A stretch of DNA of 64,000 nt from Litorimonas sp. (GTDB lineage Bacteria; Pseudomonadota; Alphaproteobacteria; Caulobacterales; Maricaulaceae). The position numbers and the translations under genes are program-made. Position 1 is the stretch's first letter; each line of letters starts with the position of its first letter. The stretch is from contig JAPYSU010000002.1 in the NCBI GenBank assembly GCA_029936425.1, positions 186,001 through 250,000 on the forward strand, in the 5' to 3' direction. The notes beneath the pieces are model-generated. The model was not told where the DNA came from. It was given only the letters and a program-made list of their open reading frames with translations, and made no database searches. This document shows, piece by piece, positions 50,917 through 60,441 of this stretch.

Positions 50917-53745
50917 ATGTCAACATTCACTACGCTCAGAAGCTCTTTACTCATAAGTTCAATACTCTCGATTGGCCTCAGCACTCAAGCTTTTGCTCAG
51001 GATGAGCCGATTGAGACAGAGCCAGATGAAATCGTTGCCACCGGTGAAATTCAGAGAACCTTTGAACAATCGTTAGAAGTTAAGAAAAACACGACTGCTA
51101 TTTCCGATGCTCTTATCGGAGGCGAGATTGGTGACCTACCGGATCTATCCATTGCTGAATCTCTGGAACGTATTACAGGCGTGACCTCTGATCGCTTCAA
51201 AGGCGGGGCTTCGGAACTCTCAATTCGGGGTCTCGGCGCCTTTCTCGGCTCATCCACAATGAACGGTCGCGAGATCACCACTGGATCTGATGGACGAGAC
51301 GTGAATTTCGGTCAGTTCCCGTCTGAGCTTGTTAGTGGGGCTCAGGTTTTCAAATCCCAACAAGCCAATTTCATTGAAGGCGGTATCTCCGGCATCATCG
51401 AATTGCAGACCCTTCGTCCTTTGGATTACAACAAGAAACGCCTGCAATTGCGTGGACAGTTGGGCTATAGCGAGTATGAGGATCGCGTGGATGACGGTGA
51501 GCCCTTCGCCAAACGGCTGACGGGGTCCTATGTTGACCAGTTTGAAACCGGCGCAGGCGATATTGGTATCGCAATTGGCGGGCAAATACGCCGCGATACG
51601 GCCGCCGAAGATATCTATACCTCCAGCTCAACTTATAATCCCTGTACAACAATTGAGGGAGAAGAACGGACTGACGGCAACACAAATACCAATAATTGCC
51701 GTTACAGAAACGGCAACACGACTGGCGAAATAGCCGGTCCCTCTCCGCTTTATTTCGCGTCCAACCAATATATTTTGCGCGCCATGCAAACCCAGGCGGA
51801 TCGGGATTCCATCATGGCCAATGTCCAATGGCAACCAAATCCGGCCTGGGATATTAATCTGGACGCGCAATGGTCCAATCGTGACGACCTCGAACTTCGC
51901 CACAATCTGGTAATCGCCGATGGTCGTCGGGATATCGTGCCTCTTTCAATATCACCAACAGGTGCTTTGGAGGCCTGGACCGGCGAAACCCGGATCGAGA
52001 ATCAGTCTGTCTGGCGCAATCGTGTTGAAGAGTATCTCGGATTGGGCGCAAATGTTGAATGGTCCGGCGATCGCCTGACCGTGGCGGCAGATGTCGGTTA
52101 TTCCAAAACAACCCGGGATCAGGACGAACTGGATATGCGTATCCGCACAAGTGACCGTGTGACATTCATGGCAGATGCCCGGAACGCGACCATACCAAGC
52201 TTTACGCTCGATGATGTCTCCGATGTTGAAGAGGATACGGGCCTAACCTTTGATCTGAACAATCACGATATATATGACAATGGGGCTCGCGCCCGCCGCC
52301 GGTTGGAAACCAATGATGAGGACGTTCTCGCCTTCCGTCTGGACGCAGATTACGAATTGAGCAGCGGCTTTTTCACCAATCTGAAAACCGGAGTCCGTTT
52401 TGCAGACCGGAAACGTATAAATGACGACGGTATAGACACGACTATTTCAGATCTGAACGGCTATGACAGCGCGGAAGTTATTGCAGCCCGCCGCGATAGT
52501 TTCCCGGTCGAGGACTTGTTTGAGGGCGCGGAAGCTGGCGCCGGACTGGGAGATAACACCTGGGCAACTTGGAGACCTGAAGAACTCTTTGTCGCATTAA
52601 CAGGTAGTCGGGATGCAGGCCTGCCTGATGGCTCAACCCTGGATACAAATGACTCTGACGTAGATGAAGTCACCTACGCAATTTACGCGATGGCTGATTT
52701 TGCAGGCGAAGCTGTAGGTCTGCCTATCTATGGTAACTTAGGTATTCGAGCGGTTCAGACCGAAATTGATTCACTGGGTGTCAGAAACTCTTTCAATACA
52801 GTTATCGACCCTATGACGATGGAAACCATGTTCGTCGCCAATGATGATGCGACGGGCGGCGTAGAATCAAACAGTTTCACCAACATCCTTCCGAGTGCAA
52901 ATCTGATTTTTGAAGTTCAGGAAGACATGTTGCTAAGATTTGCCGCCTATCGAGCTATTGCTCGTCCGGATGTACGGGATATGTCAGCCGCTCTTGATGT
53001 AAATGATGGTGACGAATTCACCGAGTTTGAAGATGCTGTTAGTGCCTCGGGCAATCCCTTCCTGGAGCCACTGGAGTCGACCAACTTCGATATTTCCTAT
53101 GAGTGGTATAAATCTGATGATACTGCCTTCTCTGCGGCGGTCTATTACAAGACGCTTCAGACCGGACGCGAAAATCAGTTACAGACTATTTCACTTGTCC
53201 TTGATGGAACGCCAACGGACGTCTTGATCAGCCGGCCAGTCAATTCAGACGAAGACAGTTCTCTTTTTGGTCTGGAGTTGAGTGTGAATCACAAATTCAA
53301 CAGCTTGCCAGGCTTCCTGAGCGGTTTTGGCTTCCAAGCTGGGTATAACTACGCCGCTTCAGATTTCAATTTCCCTGATCCGGCTCTGGCACGCGGTATT
53401 CCGGTTGCTCCACTTACCGAACCTGCGAATATTCCAGGATATTCAGAGCATACAGGTAATATTACGGGATATTGGGAAAACGACGACATTACCATTCGTG
53501 TGGCCTATAAGGGTCGGACACCTTATTTCAAACCTTTCCGGACGAGCCAGAACCGCTTTACGAATTCTCAGGAATTCATTGACTTTTCTGCCTCTTACGA
53601 TGTGACGGATAATCTCCAGGTTCGGTTTTCTGCCCTGAACCTGACAGATGAGCCAAATCTCTTCTTCCGCCCTACTCGCGACAGCTTGGCTCAAGCTGAT
53701 TATTCCGGCCGTCGTTTCTTCGCCGGATTACGCGCACGCTTCTAG
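50917..53745 (+). CDS. TonB-dependent receptor (third), uronate locus
   Basis: The 942-residue receptor has a signal peptide (LLISSILSIGLSTQAFAQDE). The plug shows DEIVATGEIQRTFEQSLEVK, IGGEIGDLPDLSIAESLERI and ELSIRGLGAFLGSSTMNGRE. The barrel ends YSGRRFFAGLRARF. The start at 50917 (MSTFTT) has AAGGGG 7 bases upstream and is preferred over an in-frame ATG at 50896. It is followed by a hairpin and then a lyase gene, so it probably imports oligosaccharides. It differs from the receptor at 29249, so the two may recognise different products. Confidence 0.92.
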   Translation: MSTFTTLRSSLLISSILSIGLSTQAFAQDEPIETEPDEIVATGEIQRTFEQSLEVKKNTTAISDALIGGEIGDLPDLSIAESLERITGVTSDRFKGGASELSIRGLGAFLGSSTMNGREITTGSDGRDVNFGQFPSELVSGAQVFKSQQANFIEGGISGIIELQTLRPLDYNKKRLQLRGQLGYSEYEDRVDDGEPFAKRLTGSYVDQFETGAGDIGIAIGGQIRRDTAAEDIYTSSSTYNPCTTIEGEERTDGNTNTNNCRYRNGNTTGEIAGPSPLYFASNQYILRAMQTQADRDSIMANVQWQPNPAWDINLDAQWSNRDDLELRHNLVIADGRRDIVPLSISPTGALEAWTGETRIENQSVWRNRVEEYLGLGANVEWSGDRLTVAADVGYSKTTRDQDELDMRIRTSDRVTFMADARNATIPSFTLDDVSDVEEDTGLTFDLNNHDIYDNGARARRRLETNDEDVLAFRLDADYELSSGFFTNLKTGVRFADRKRINDDGIDTTISDLNGYDSAEVIAARRDSFPVEDLFEGAEAGAGLGDNTWATWRPEELFVALTGSRDAGLPDGSTLDTNDSDVDEVTYAIYAMADFAGEAVGLPIYGNLGIRAVQTEIDSLGVRNSFNTVIDPMTMETMFVANDDATGGVESNSFTNILPSANLIFEVQEDMLLRFAAYRAIARPDVRDMSAALDVNDGDEFTEFEDAVSASGNPFLEPLESTNFDISYEWYKSDDTAFSAAVYYKTLQTGRENQLQTISLVLDGTPTDVLISRPVNSDEDSSLFGLELSVNHKFNSLPGFLSGFGFQAGYNYAASDFNFPDPALARGIPVAPLTEPANIPGYSEHTGNITGYWENDDITIRVAYKGRTPYFKPFRTSQNRFTNSQEFIDFSASYDVTDNLQVRFSALNLTDEPNLFFRPTRDSLAQADYSGRRFFAGLRARF

Positions 53746-53770
53746 TCTCTCCCCTAGGGACTAGCCATCG

Positions 53771-53806
53771 GGCCGGGAGCGACGCGAGTCAAACCCGGCC
53801 TTTTTT
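53771..53806 (+). terminator. Rho-independent-type terminator after TonB receptor
   Basis: GGCCGGG (53771-53777) pairs with CCCGGCC (53794-53800) across 16 bases, followed by TTTTTT (53801-53806). This is the clearest intrinsic terminator in the window. The lyase ATG is only 12 bases later, so the lyase may be expressed mainly by read-through or from another promoter. Confidence 0.75.
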
Positions 53807-53817
53807 ATGGAGAATTT

Positions 53818-55101
53818 ATGAAACCGCTTATTTTATCTCTCTTTCTAAGTGCTCTGGCAAGCTCGGCTATGGCACAATCTGAAACAACTAAGACAGATCC
53901 TGACATTTCGAAGACCTGCTCATCGACATCCTCCGAGACACCGGTTCTTTTCATTTGGGATGCACGTGATTTAGCTTTCACCCGCGAAAAAATCGCCAAT
54001 GGGAATAAAACTTTGAAGCCCGCTTTTGACGCCCTGATGAAAGAGGCGGACGCGGCTCTCGAAAAGGGTCCTTATTCCGTCATGCACAAAACCAAAACGC
54101 CCCCCTCGGGGAACAAGCATGATTATTACAGTATTGGGCCGTATTGGTGGCCCGACCCTAAAAAAAAGGACGGATTGCCGTATAAACGCAAAGACGGCGA
54201 AACCAATCCCGAGCGCTATGACGACTCATTTGATAAGGTCCAAATCAGTAATTTCATGGATGATGTAGAAACTCTGTCGCTCGCAGCTTATTTCACCGGC
54301 AATAAAGCTTATGCCGAACATGCGGCAAAACTTGTTAAAGCCTGGTTTCTGAATCCCTCCACCCGTATGAATCCCAATTTGAATTTCGCGCAGGCCATTC
54401 CTGGAAAAACAGATGGACGCGGAATTGGAATAATCGACAGTTACGGCTTTGTGAAAGTTATCGACTCTATCGGCCTGTTAAATCATGCCGGGACCCTCAC
54501 CTCGCAGGAAATTGACGCCCTGAAAGAATGGTTTTCAGAATATGCCCTCTGGATGCTTACTAGCGATAATGGAAAAGAAGAACGCGCGGCCACAAATAAT
54601 CACGGCGTCTATTACGATGCCCAGCTCATGGCCTTTTCGGCCTTTGCCGGTGATATGAAGGCCGTGAAATTCTTTGCCGATGGCATAAAATCATCCCGCA
54701 TTCCCGGTCAGATAAACAAGAAAGGCCAATTGCCTCTGGAACTCAAGCGAACGCGCCCTTTTCATTATACCGCTTATACATTGAATGCTTTTTTTGACGC
54801 TGCAGATGTCGCAGAATGTGTCGGAATAAATATTTGGGATTATGAAACGCCAAAAAGCCAGAGTCTGAAAGACGCGATACTTTATCAGGCTCAATATGCC
54901 TATAATTTGCAGGCTTGGCCTTTCAAGGAAATTCGGGATTTAAATCCTCGGGGTCTCTATCATAATCTGTTGCGCGCCGACTATGTCTATGACGAAAACA
55001 TCATCGACAGCGGCATCGCCTCTCTAGACGGGAAATATGAGTCTGATCCTGCTAATTTGACCTACCCCACTGGTTCAAGACTTCTTCACCCGAACGAATA
55101 G
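53818..55101 (+). CDS. Secreted alginate-lyase-superfamily polysaccharide lyase (PL5/PL38-like)
   Basis: The 427-residue protein has a signal peptide (ILSLFLSALASSAMAQ) without a lipobox, so it is likely periplasmic or secreted. It shows YYSIGPYWWPDPKKKDGLPY, RKDGETNPERYD, WFLNPSTRMNPNLNFAQAIP, GRGIGIIDSYG and the active-site TNNHGVYYDAQLMAFSAFAG. It shares these blocks with the lipoprotein lyase at 32431. In related PL5 enzymes the Asn-His and Tyr act in catalysis, and here the NNH and YY are intact. Glucuronan or alginate specificity cannot be settled by eye. GGAGA lies 5 bases before the ATG. Confidence 0.85.
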   Translation: MKPLILSLFLSALASSAMAQSETTKTDPDISKTCSSTSSETPVLFIWDARDLAFTREKIANGNKTLKPAFDALMKEADAALEKGPYSVMHKTKTPPSGNKHDYYSIGPYWWPDPKKKDGLPYKRKDGETNPERYDDSFDKVQISNFMDDVETLSLAAYFTGNKAYAEHAAKLVKAWFLNPSTRMNPNLNFAQAIPGKTDGRGIGIIDSYGFVKVIDSIGLLNHAGTLTSQEIDALKEWFSEYALWMLTSDNGKEERAATNNHGVYYDAQLMAFSAFAGDMKAVKFFADGIKSSRIPGQINKKGQLPLELKRTRPFHYTAYTLNAFFDAADVAECVGINIWDYETPKSQSLKDAILYQAQYAYNLQAWPFKEIRDLNPRGLYHNLLRADYVYDENIIDSGIASLDGKYESDPANLTYPTGSRLLHPNE

Positions 55102-55288
55102 AGAAAGTTTGCTAAGAGACCATCAAGGGGAGTTTTGGTGAAATGATTATTGAAAATAAAGTCACCAAACCTCGATTTAGATACTCTTGCATTTTGAAAA
55201 TCCCCGAAAAATTGGGGATGAATATACTTTCATTGGGTATCTCGGTTTGGACAAATCAATTTATTTGATTTGAAACCACTTGTGACTT
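55102..55288. other. Intergenic stretch with hairpin and orphan operator-like site
   Basis: Between the convergent lyase and ligase genes lie ATCCCC/GGGGAT (55200-55205, 55214-55219), a possible hairpin, and TTTGGACAAATCAAT (55246-55260). The reverse complement of the latter, ATTGATTTGTCCAAA, closely resembles the dyad-type operator at 32345. It controls no visible promoter here. Confidence 0.4.
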
Positions 55289-56878
55289 TTACGTTCCGAC
55301 TAATCTCGCAAGGCTTTCAAGTCTGTCGGCTTCTGCTGCGGGTTTGTCCCAGCGAATTCTGTTGATCCGGGGAAAACGCAGGGCGTATCCAGATTTATGG
55401 CGCTTGCTTTCTTGCACGGCGTCAAAGGCGACTTCGAACACCAATTCTTTTTCAACCTCCTGAACGGGCCCAAACCGCGCCAGTTTGTGGCTGCGTATCC
55501 AATTGTCTATGAGTTTAAGCTCTTCATCCGTGAAGCCAAAATAGGCTTTCCCAACAGGAAGAATCGCGCCGTCATCGTTCCATAACCCAAATGTGTAATC
55601 AGAATAAAAGGAAGACCGTTTCCCTGTTCCTCGCCGCGCATACATAAGCACTGCATCAAGCAGAAAGGGATCGCGTTTCCATTTATACCAAGCATGTTTG
55701 GGGCGTCCCGAAACATAAGTCGATGAAAGGCTCTTGATCATCAATCCTTCAATTAGGCCGCCCGTGCGAGCCGCTTTCTCCCGAAGGGCGCGCAGGTCCT
55801 CTGTGCTGGAAAAGTCCAAGGTTTTCGAAACTTCAAAACGACCTTCTGAGTGCAGTTCGAGCGCACGGATCAGTTTTTTACGGCGTTGCGACAGGGGCAA
55901 AGCGCGCAGGGTTTCACCCTCCCATTCAATAATATCATAAGCGATAACATGAGCGGGTAATCTCGACATAAGGTTTTTGGCGGGTTTCTTTTTATTCAGC
56001 CGTTTTTGGAGGTCATTAAAGGACCCCACTTCGCCGTCTGGTTTCACGATGAGTTCGCCGTCGATCACCCCTTCGAAATCAACCGCCTCGGCGAGATCAG
56101 GAAAGGATCGAGATATATCTTCGCCTTTGCGGGAAAATATTTTTGTCTCTTTCCCATTGCTGGAGATTTGAACGCGAATTCCATCCCATTTCCACTCGGC
56201 AATATGGGACTCCGGCTTGATCGCCGCGAGGTCCTTCTCTTCATCAATGGGGTGGGCCAGCATCACCGGCGAAAACGTCACCACATCGCTCATATCGGGA
56301 AGCTCGGCTTTACCTTCCAGCCACGCGAAGAGCTCCGTATAAGGAGGCGTTAGTCCGTGCCAGATCGATTCAATAACATCAATGTCGACGCCTTTCATTT
56401 TGGCCAAGGTCAATTTTACGGACCGCGCTGACATGCCGATGCGCAAGCCCCGCGTCCCCAATTTTAAAAGCGCCCAGCGCTGCGCCGGCGCCATATTATC
56501 CAATAGAGTAATTAGATATTCCCGTATGCCCGCTTTGTCGCGTGATTTGAACTCTTCTATCACCTCATGCAAATCCGGCAGGCGGTTCAGGCGAACAGGC
56601 TCGGGCGATTGCGGCCAAGCCAGAGCAACTGTCTCGCTCATTTCGCCGACATAATCACGTGACATATCAAACAAGTACGGATCCATCCGCTCCATCATCA
56701 ATGTTTTGATAAGATTGCGTTTGAAAAGATCGAAGGACAGGGTTCCGGCGATTGCGGCCAGAGCCCATCCGCGATCCGGGTCAGGCGTCTTGCGCAGATA
56801 GTTTGTTAAAATTATCTCTTTCGCCAAATTGGAATTGGTAAAATAGAGATCATCCAATAATTCCGAAAAACGCTCCAT
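55289..56878 (-). CDS. ATP-dependent DNA ligase (LigB/LigC-like) of the Lhr repair module
   Basis: This 529-residue ligase seals nicks using ATP and belongs to the module with Lhr-type helicase and the exonuclease. It has a helical N-terminal DNA-binding region (residues 1 to 200), then the adenylation domain. The nucleophile motif is EWKWDGIRVQ, followed by KIFSRKGEDISRSF and VIDGELIV. The OB-fold block is SGRPKHAWYKWKRDP. The C-terminus contains RFPRINRIRWDKPAAEADRL. It lies directly next to the exonuclease gene (start and stop share one base), opposite the helicase. The NAD-dependent replicative ligase LigA is a different protein. Confidence 0.9.
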   Translation of the reverse strand: MERFSELLDDLYFTNSNLAKEIILTNYLRKTPDPDRGWALAAIAGTLSFDLFKRNLIKTLMMERMDPYLFDMSRDYVGEMSETVALAWPQSPEPVRLNRLPDLHEVIEEFKSRDKAGIREYLITLLDNMAPAQRWALLKLGTRGLRIGMSARSVKLTLAKMKGVDIDVIESIWHGLTPPYTELFAWLEGKAELPDMSDVVTFSPVMLAHPIDEEKDLAAIKPESHIAEWKWDGIRVQISSNGKETKIFSRKGEDISRSFPDLAEAVDFEGVIDGELIVKPDGEVGSFNDLQKRLNKKKPAKNLMSRLPAHVIAYDIIEWEGETLRALPLSQRRKKLIRALELHSEGRFEVSKTLDFSSTEDLRALREKAARTGGLIEGLMIKSLSSTYVSGRPKHAWYKWKRDPFLLDAVLMYARRGTGKRSSFYSDYTFGLWNDDGAILPVGKAYFGFTDEELKLIDNWIRSHKLARFGPVQEVEKELVFEVAFDAVQESKRHKSGYALRFPRINRIRWDKPAAEADRLESLARLVGT

Positions 56879-57903
56879 TATTCCACGCTCTCATCCCGGC
56901 CAATAAGATTCAGGGCCTTGGCGCGAATGCCGCGTTTTTTTAGCTCATACTCCAAGGCCTCAACCCGGCCATGGGTAATCCAGACATCCGGTGCTTTGGT
57001 TTCTTCGCAGGTGCGGATGAGATCCCCCCAATCGGCATGGTCGGACACGACGAGCGCCATTTCAGCGCGCTTCTGACGGGCGCGTGCGCGGATTTGCATC
57101 CATCCGCTCGCGACCGTCGGAAGCGGATCCGCAAAACGGCGCGACCATCGATCATTGATTTGAGCCGGAGGGCACAGAACAATTTTTCCTTGAAACACAT
57201 GTTTATCTGCGCGCGGAATATCGCTGACCAAAATCCATTCGCCAAAGTCCTGACCGTAGCTTTCATATAGCTCCGTCAGTCTTTTAAGCGCGCCGTGCAG
57301 ATAGAACGGCTCTTCATAACCGGCCTGACGCAAGGCTTTCATAACACGCTGGCATTTGCCGAGCGCATAAACGCCAACGATATGGGTGCGATGTGGAAGC
57401 GCCCGCATAGAGCGCATCAGTTTTTCAACTTCGACCTCAAGCGGGGGGTGCTGAAATACGGGAAGGGCAAAGGTAGCTTCTGTAATAAAGACATCGCAAG
57501 GCACAACCTCAAACGGCGCGCAGGTGGGATCAGGGTGACGTTTATAGTCCCCGGCGGCGACGACCCGCGTGCCATTATATTCAAGCACGGCCTGCGCAGA
57601 ACCGAGAATATGTCCGGCGCTGGCAAACCATAAGGTGACCCCATTTCCGAGATCGTGTTTCTGGCCGTAGGTGAGCGCTGTCTCCTGCGTCTCCCCTTCA
57701 ATATAATAACGGGTGTGCATGATTGCGGTTGTCTCGACTGTCGCAAAAATCTCCCCGTGACCTGAGCGCGCATGATCGGCATGACCATGCGTAATAATCG
57801 CCCGCTCGACAGCGTCATGCGGGTCAATATAGGCATTTGCGGGGGCGCAATATAGGCCCGCCTCGCGAACCTGCATCCATTGTTCGGCTGAGGCGTTTCC
57901 CAT
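56878..57903 (-). CDS. Ligase-associated metallo-beta-lactamase-fold exonuclease
   Basis: The 341-residue protein is the MBL/beta-CASP-type nuclease found next to the ATP-dependent ligase and Lhr helicase. It has the zinc motif ITHGHADHARSGH (HxHxDH), LWFASAGHILGSAQAVLEYN and RVVAAGDYKRHPDPTCAP. The later VFITEATFALPVF and the final DVWITHGRVEALEYEL provide the remaining His/Asp ligands. The beta-CASP segment is HIVGVYALGKCQRVMKALRQ. No direct activity is known from sequence alone. The ATG at 57903 is adopted and an in-frame ATG 27 bases downstream is an alternative. Confidence 0.86.
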   Translation of the reverse strand: MGNASAEQWMQVREAGLYCAPANAYIDPHDAVERAIITHGHADHARSGHGEIFATVETTAIMHTRYYIEGETQETALTYGQKHDLGNGVTLWFASAGHILGSAQAVLEYNGTRVVAAGDYKRHPDPTCAPFEVVPCDVFITEATFALPVFQHPPLEVEVEKLMRSMRALPHRTHIVGVYALGKCQRVMKALRQAGYEEPFYLHGALKRLTELYESYGQDFGEWILVSDIPRADKHVFQGKIVLCPPAQINDRWSRRFADPLPTVASGWMQIRARARQKRAEMALVVSDHADWGDLIRTCEETKAPDVWITHGRVEALEYELKKRGIRAKALNLIGRDESVE

Positions 57904-57925
57904 ATGTAATCTATCTGCTTCCCTG

Positions 57926-57965
57926 ATCTGAATTTATATAGCGCCTAATCTGAATTTATATAGCG
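57926..57965. repeat. Perfect 18-bp direct repeat before the Lhr helicase
   Basis: ATCTGAATTTATATAGCG occurs at 57926-57943 and again at 57948-57965, a 22-base period, inside the 63-base divergent region of the repair module. Each copy contains a TATATA -10-like element. The second copy ends 1 base before the helicase ATG, so the helicase transcript may be leaderless. Confidence 0.7.
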
Positions 57966-57966
57966 A

Positions 57967-60441
57967 ATGAGTATGCAAGACGTTCCCGTAAAATTTGAAA
58001 AATGGTTTACAGAACAAAATTGGCATATTCGCGATTATCAACGCGACATGATTGACGCATTTTCCCGGCGCGAAGATACATTATTGATTGCGCCCACGGG
58101 CGGCGGGAAAACTCTGGCCGGTTTCCTCCCTAGCCTTATTAACTTGGCCGTCAAAGAAGTTGAGGCAAAACCCAGGCTTCATACACTTTATATTTCCCCG
58201 CTAAGGGCGCTTACCAACGACATTCAGCGCAATCTAAACCGACCTGTCGCGGAAATGAATCTGCCAATTAAAATCGGCGTCCGAACCGGTGACACAAAAC
58301 AATATCAACGGGCGAAACAGCGGAAGTCGCCGCCGGATATATTGCTGACAACGCCGGAAAGCCTCATGCTGCTTTTATCCTATCCGGATGCGGCGGAATA
58401 TTTTTCAGAATTGAAAACTGTAATTATTGACGAGCTCCATAGCTTCGCCACGAATAAACGCGGTGACTTTACTGCTTTGGCTTTGGCGCGTTTAAAAAGC
58501 CTCGCGCCCGACCATATTCGCTTTGGTCTTTCCGCCACGATTGCAGATGCGGACTCAGCGGGAAAATGGTTGGGGCCAACCGGGTCCCCGGCGAAAATCA
58601 TTGAAGTCACCGGCAGCGCGCCGTCCGTTTTGGAAATCATGACGCCAGAGACGCGCTATCCTCTTGGCGGGCATAATCCGCGCTTTGCCGTCAAAGATAT
58701 TTACGCGGCCATCCAGACAGCGAAGAGCGCGATAATTTTCGTCAATACCCGCGCGCAAACGGAGCTTTTGTTTCAGGAATTATGGAAAGTAAATACCGGC
58801 AATTTGCCGATAGGGTTATATCACGGGTCGCTTTCGCGCGAACGGCGACAGATGACGGAAGCGTCGATTGCTTCCGGACATATCCGCGCCGTGGTGTCGA
58901 CCTCTGCTTTGGAGATGGGGATTGATTGGGGCGATGTCGATTTAATTTTGCAGGTCGGCGCGCCCAAAGGCGTCAGCCGGCTCTTGCAGCGTATCGGACG
59001 GTCAAACCACCGAATGGATGAGCCTTCCAATGCCGTTCTCGTGCCGTGCAATCCGCTCGAAGCTGTCGAATGCGCCGTTGCGATTAACGCGATCCGACTG
59101 GGACAACGCGACGGTGAAGACTTTACCGAAGGCGCTATGGACGTCGCGGTGCAATATATTGTGAACCGCGCCTGCGCCGGGAAATTTAAAAAACGGCAAA
59201 CCCTGAACGAAATCAGGAGCGCCTGGCCCTATCGTAATTTATCCAAATCCGACTTCGATCTTCTTGTGGGTTTTGCTGAGGATGGCGGCTACGCGCTACA
59301 GGCATACGACCGTTTTGCGCGTCTGACATCTACATCCCGCGGCTATCAGATTTCGAGCGTTCAACAAGCCCGTCGCCATAGAATGAATATCGGCACAATT
59401 GTCGAATACGCAAAATTAAAAGTTCGCCGCTTTCCCAATGTCAAATCCAAAAGAGGGCGCAATATCGGCGAGATCGAAGAGCGCTTTGTCATGGGGCTCA
59501 CCCCGGGCGACAGATTTATTTTTGCGGGCGAGGTTTTGCGCTATCACGGCGTGCGCGATATGGCGCTCGAAGCCAGTCCGGCCCCTAAACGCCTGCCGCC
59601 CAAAGTTCCAGCTTATGCGGGCGGCATGATGCCTCTTTCGACATTTCTTGCCAAGGGCGTTCGCCGCACCTTGTCTGATCCGAAACTGTGGCAGGACCTT
59701 CCCGACCAGATCCAAAGCTGGCTGCGCCTACAGTCTGAATTTTCGCAATTGCCGAAATCCAAGGGCGTATTGGTCGAAGGTTTTTTTGACCGCGGCGTCC
59801 ATGTCATTGTCATTCACAGTTTCGAAGGCCGTAAGGTCAATATGGCATTGGGTTTGCTGATGACCCGCCGTATGGAAACGCGCGGACTGAAACCGCTGAC
59901 CTATTCCATAACGGATTACGCGCTCACGATCACTTCCATGGAACCAGTTAATGAGGTCGAGAGTCTTATGATCCAAGATATTCTGGATGAAGAATATCAG
60001 GCTTGGGTGATAGAAGCGCCCATGGTGAAACGGAGCTTTCGCAAGATCGCGACCATTGCCGGATTAACAGAACAACGTTTGCCCGGCGCCAAACGCACGA
60101 TGAAACAGGTTACCTTCAGCACCGACCTCATTTACGATGTTCTGCTCAAATATAACCCCGACCATATCTTGCTTCGTATCGCCCGCGAAGAGGCGGAACG
60201 CGATTTGCTTGACCTGCACAGACTGCGCGATTGGCTTGCAGACGTCCAAGGCGATGTTAATTACAAGATATTACCCCACGCCTCTCCGCTGGCTATCCCC
60301 TCCATGATGCAACTTGGCAAGGAGACAGTTATCGGCGATGCGAAACTCGCCATATTAGAGCAGGCCAGCCATGATAGCCTTGCGAATTCACGTTTAGAGA
60401 CCGTCAAAAATTATCTAGATGACAAGCAAACAAACCCTTAG
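57967..60441 (+). CDS. lhr: Lhr-Core-type ligase-associated DEXH helicase
   Basis: The 824-residue SF2 helicase unwinds nucleic acid during DNA damage response together with the ligase and exonuclease. Domain 1 has the Walker A LIAPTGGGKTLAGFLP and the DEXH box VIIDELHSF. Domain 2 has FVNTRAQTELLFQELWKVNT, GLYHGSLSRERRQMTEASIA and the arginine-finger LLQRIGRSNHRMDEPSN. A winged-helix and beta-barrel domain (Lhr core) follows to the C-terminus. This length matches Lhr-Core, lacking the extra C-terminal region of long Lhr. No ribosome site is evident, so leaderless translation is likely. It overlaps pdeM by 23 bases. Confidence 0.92.
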   Translation: MSMQDVPVKFEKWFTEQNWHIRDYQRDMIDAFSRREDTLLIAPTGGGKTLAGFLPSLINLAVKEVEAKPRLHTLYISPLRALTNDIQRNLNRPVAEMNLPIKIGVRTGDTKQYQRAKQRKSPPDILLTTPESLMLLLSYPDAAEYFSELKTVIIDELHSFATNKRGDFTALALARLKSLAPDHIRFGLSATIADADSAGKWLGPTGSPAKIIEVTGSAPSVLEIMTPETRYPLGGHNPRFAVKDIYAAIQTAKSAIIFVNTRAQTELLFQELWKVNTGNLPIGLYHGSLSRERRQMTEASIASGHIRAVVSTSALEMGIDWGDVDLILQVGAPKGVSRLLQRIGRSNHRMDEPSNAVLVPCNPLEAVECAVAINAIRLGQRDGEDFTEGAMDVAVQYIVNRACAGKFKKRQTLNEIRSAWPYRNLSKSDFDLLVGFAEDGGYALQAYDRFARLTSTSRGYQISSVQQARRHRMNIGTIVEYAKLKVRRFPNVKSKRGRNIGEIEERFVMGLTPGDRFIFAGEVLRYHGVRDMALEASPAPKRLPPKVPAYAGGMMPLSTFLAKGVRRTLSDPKLWQDLPDQIQSWLRLQSEFSQLPKSKGVLVEGFFDRGVHVIVIHSFEGRKVNMALGLLMTRRMETRGLKPLTYSITDYALTITSMEPVNEVESLMIQDILDEEYQAWVIEAPMVKRSFRKIATIAGLTEQRLPGAKRTMKQVTFSTDLIYDVLLKYNPDHILLRIAREEAERDLLDLHRLRDWLADVQGDVNYKILPHASPLAIPSMMQLGKETVIGDAKLAILEQASHDSLANSRLETVKNYLDDKQTNP

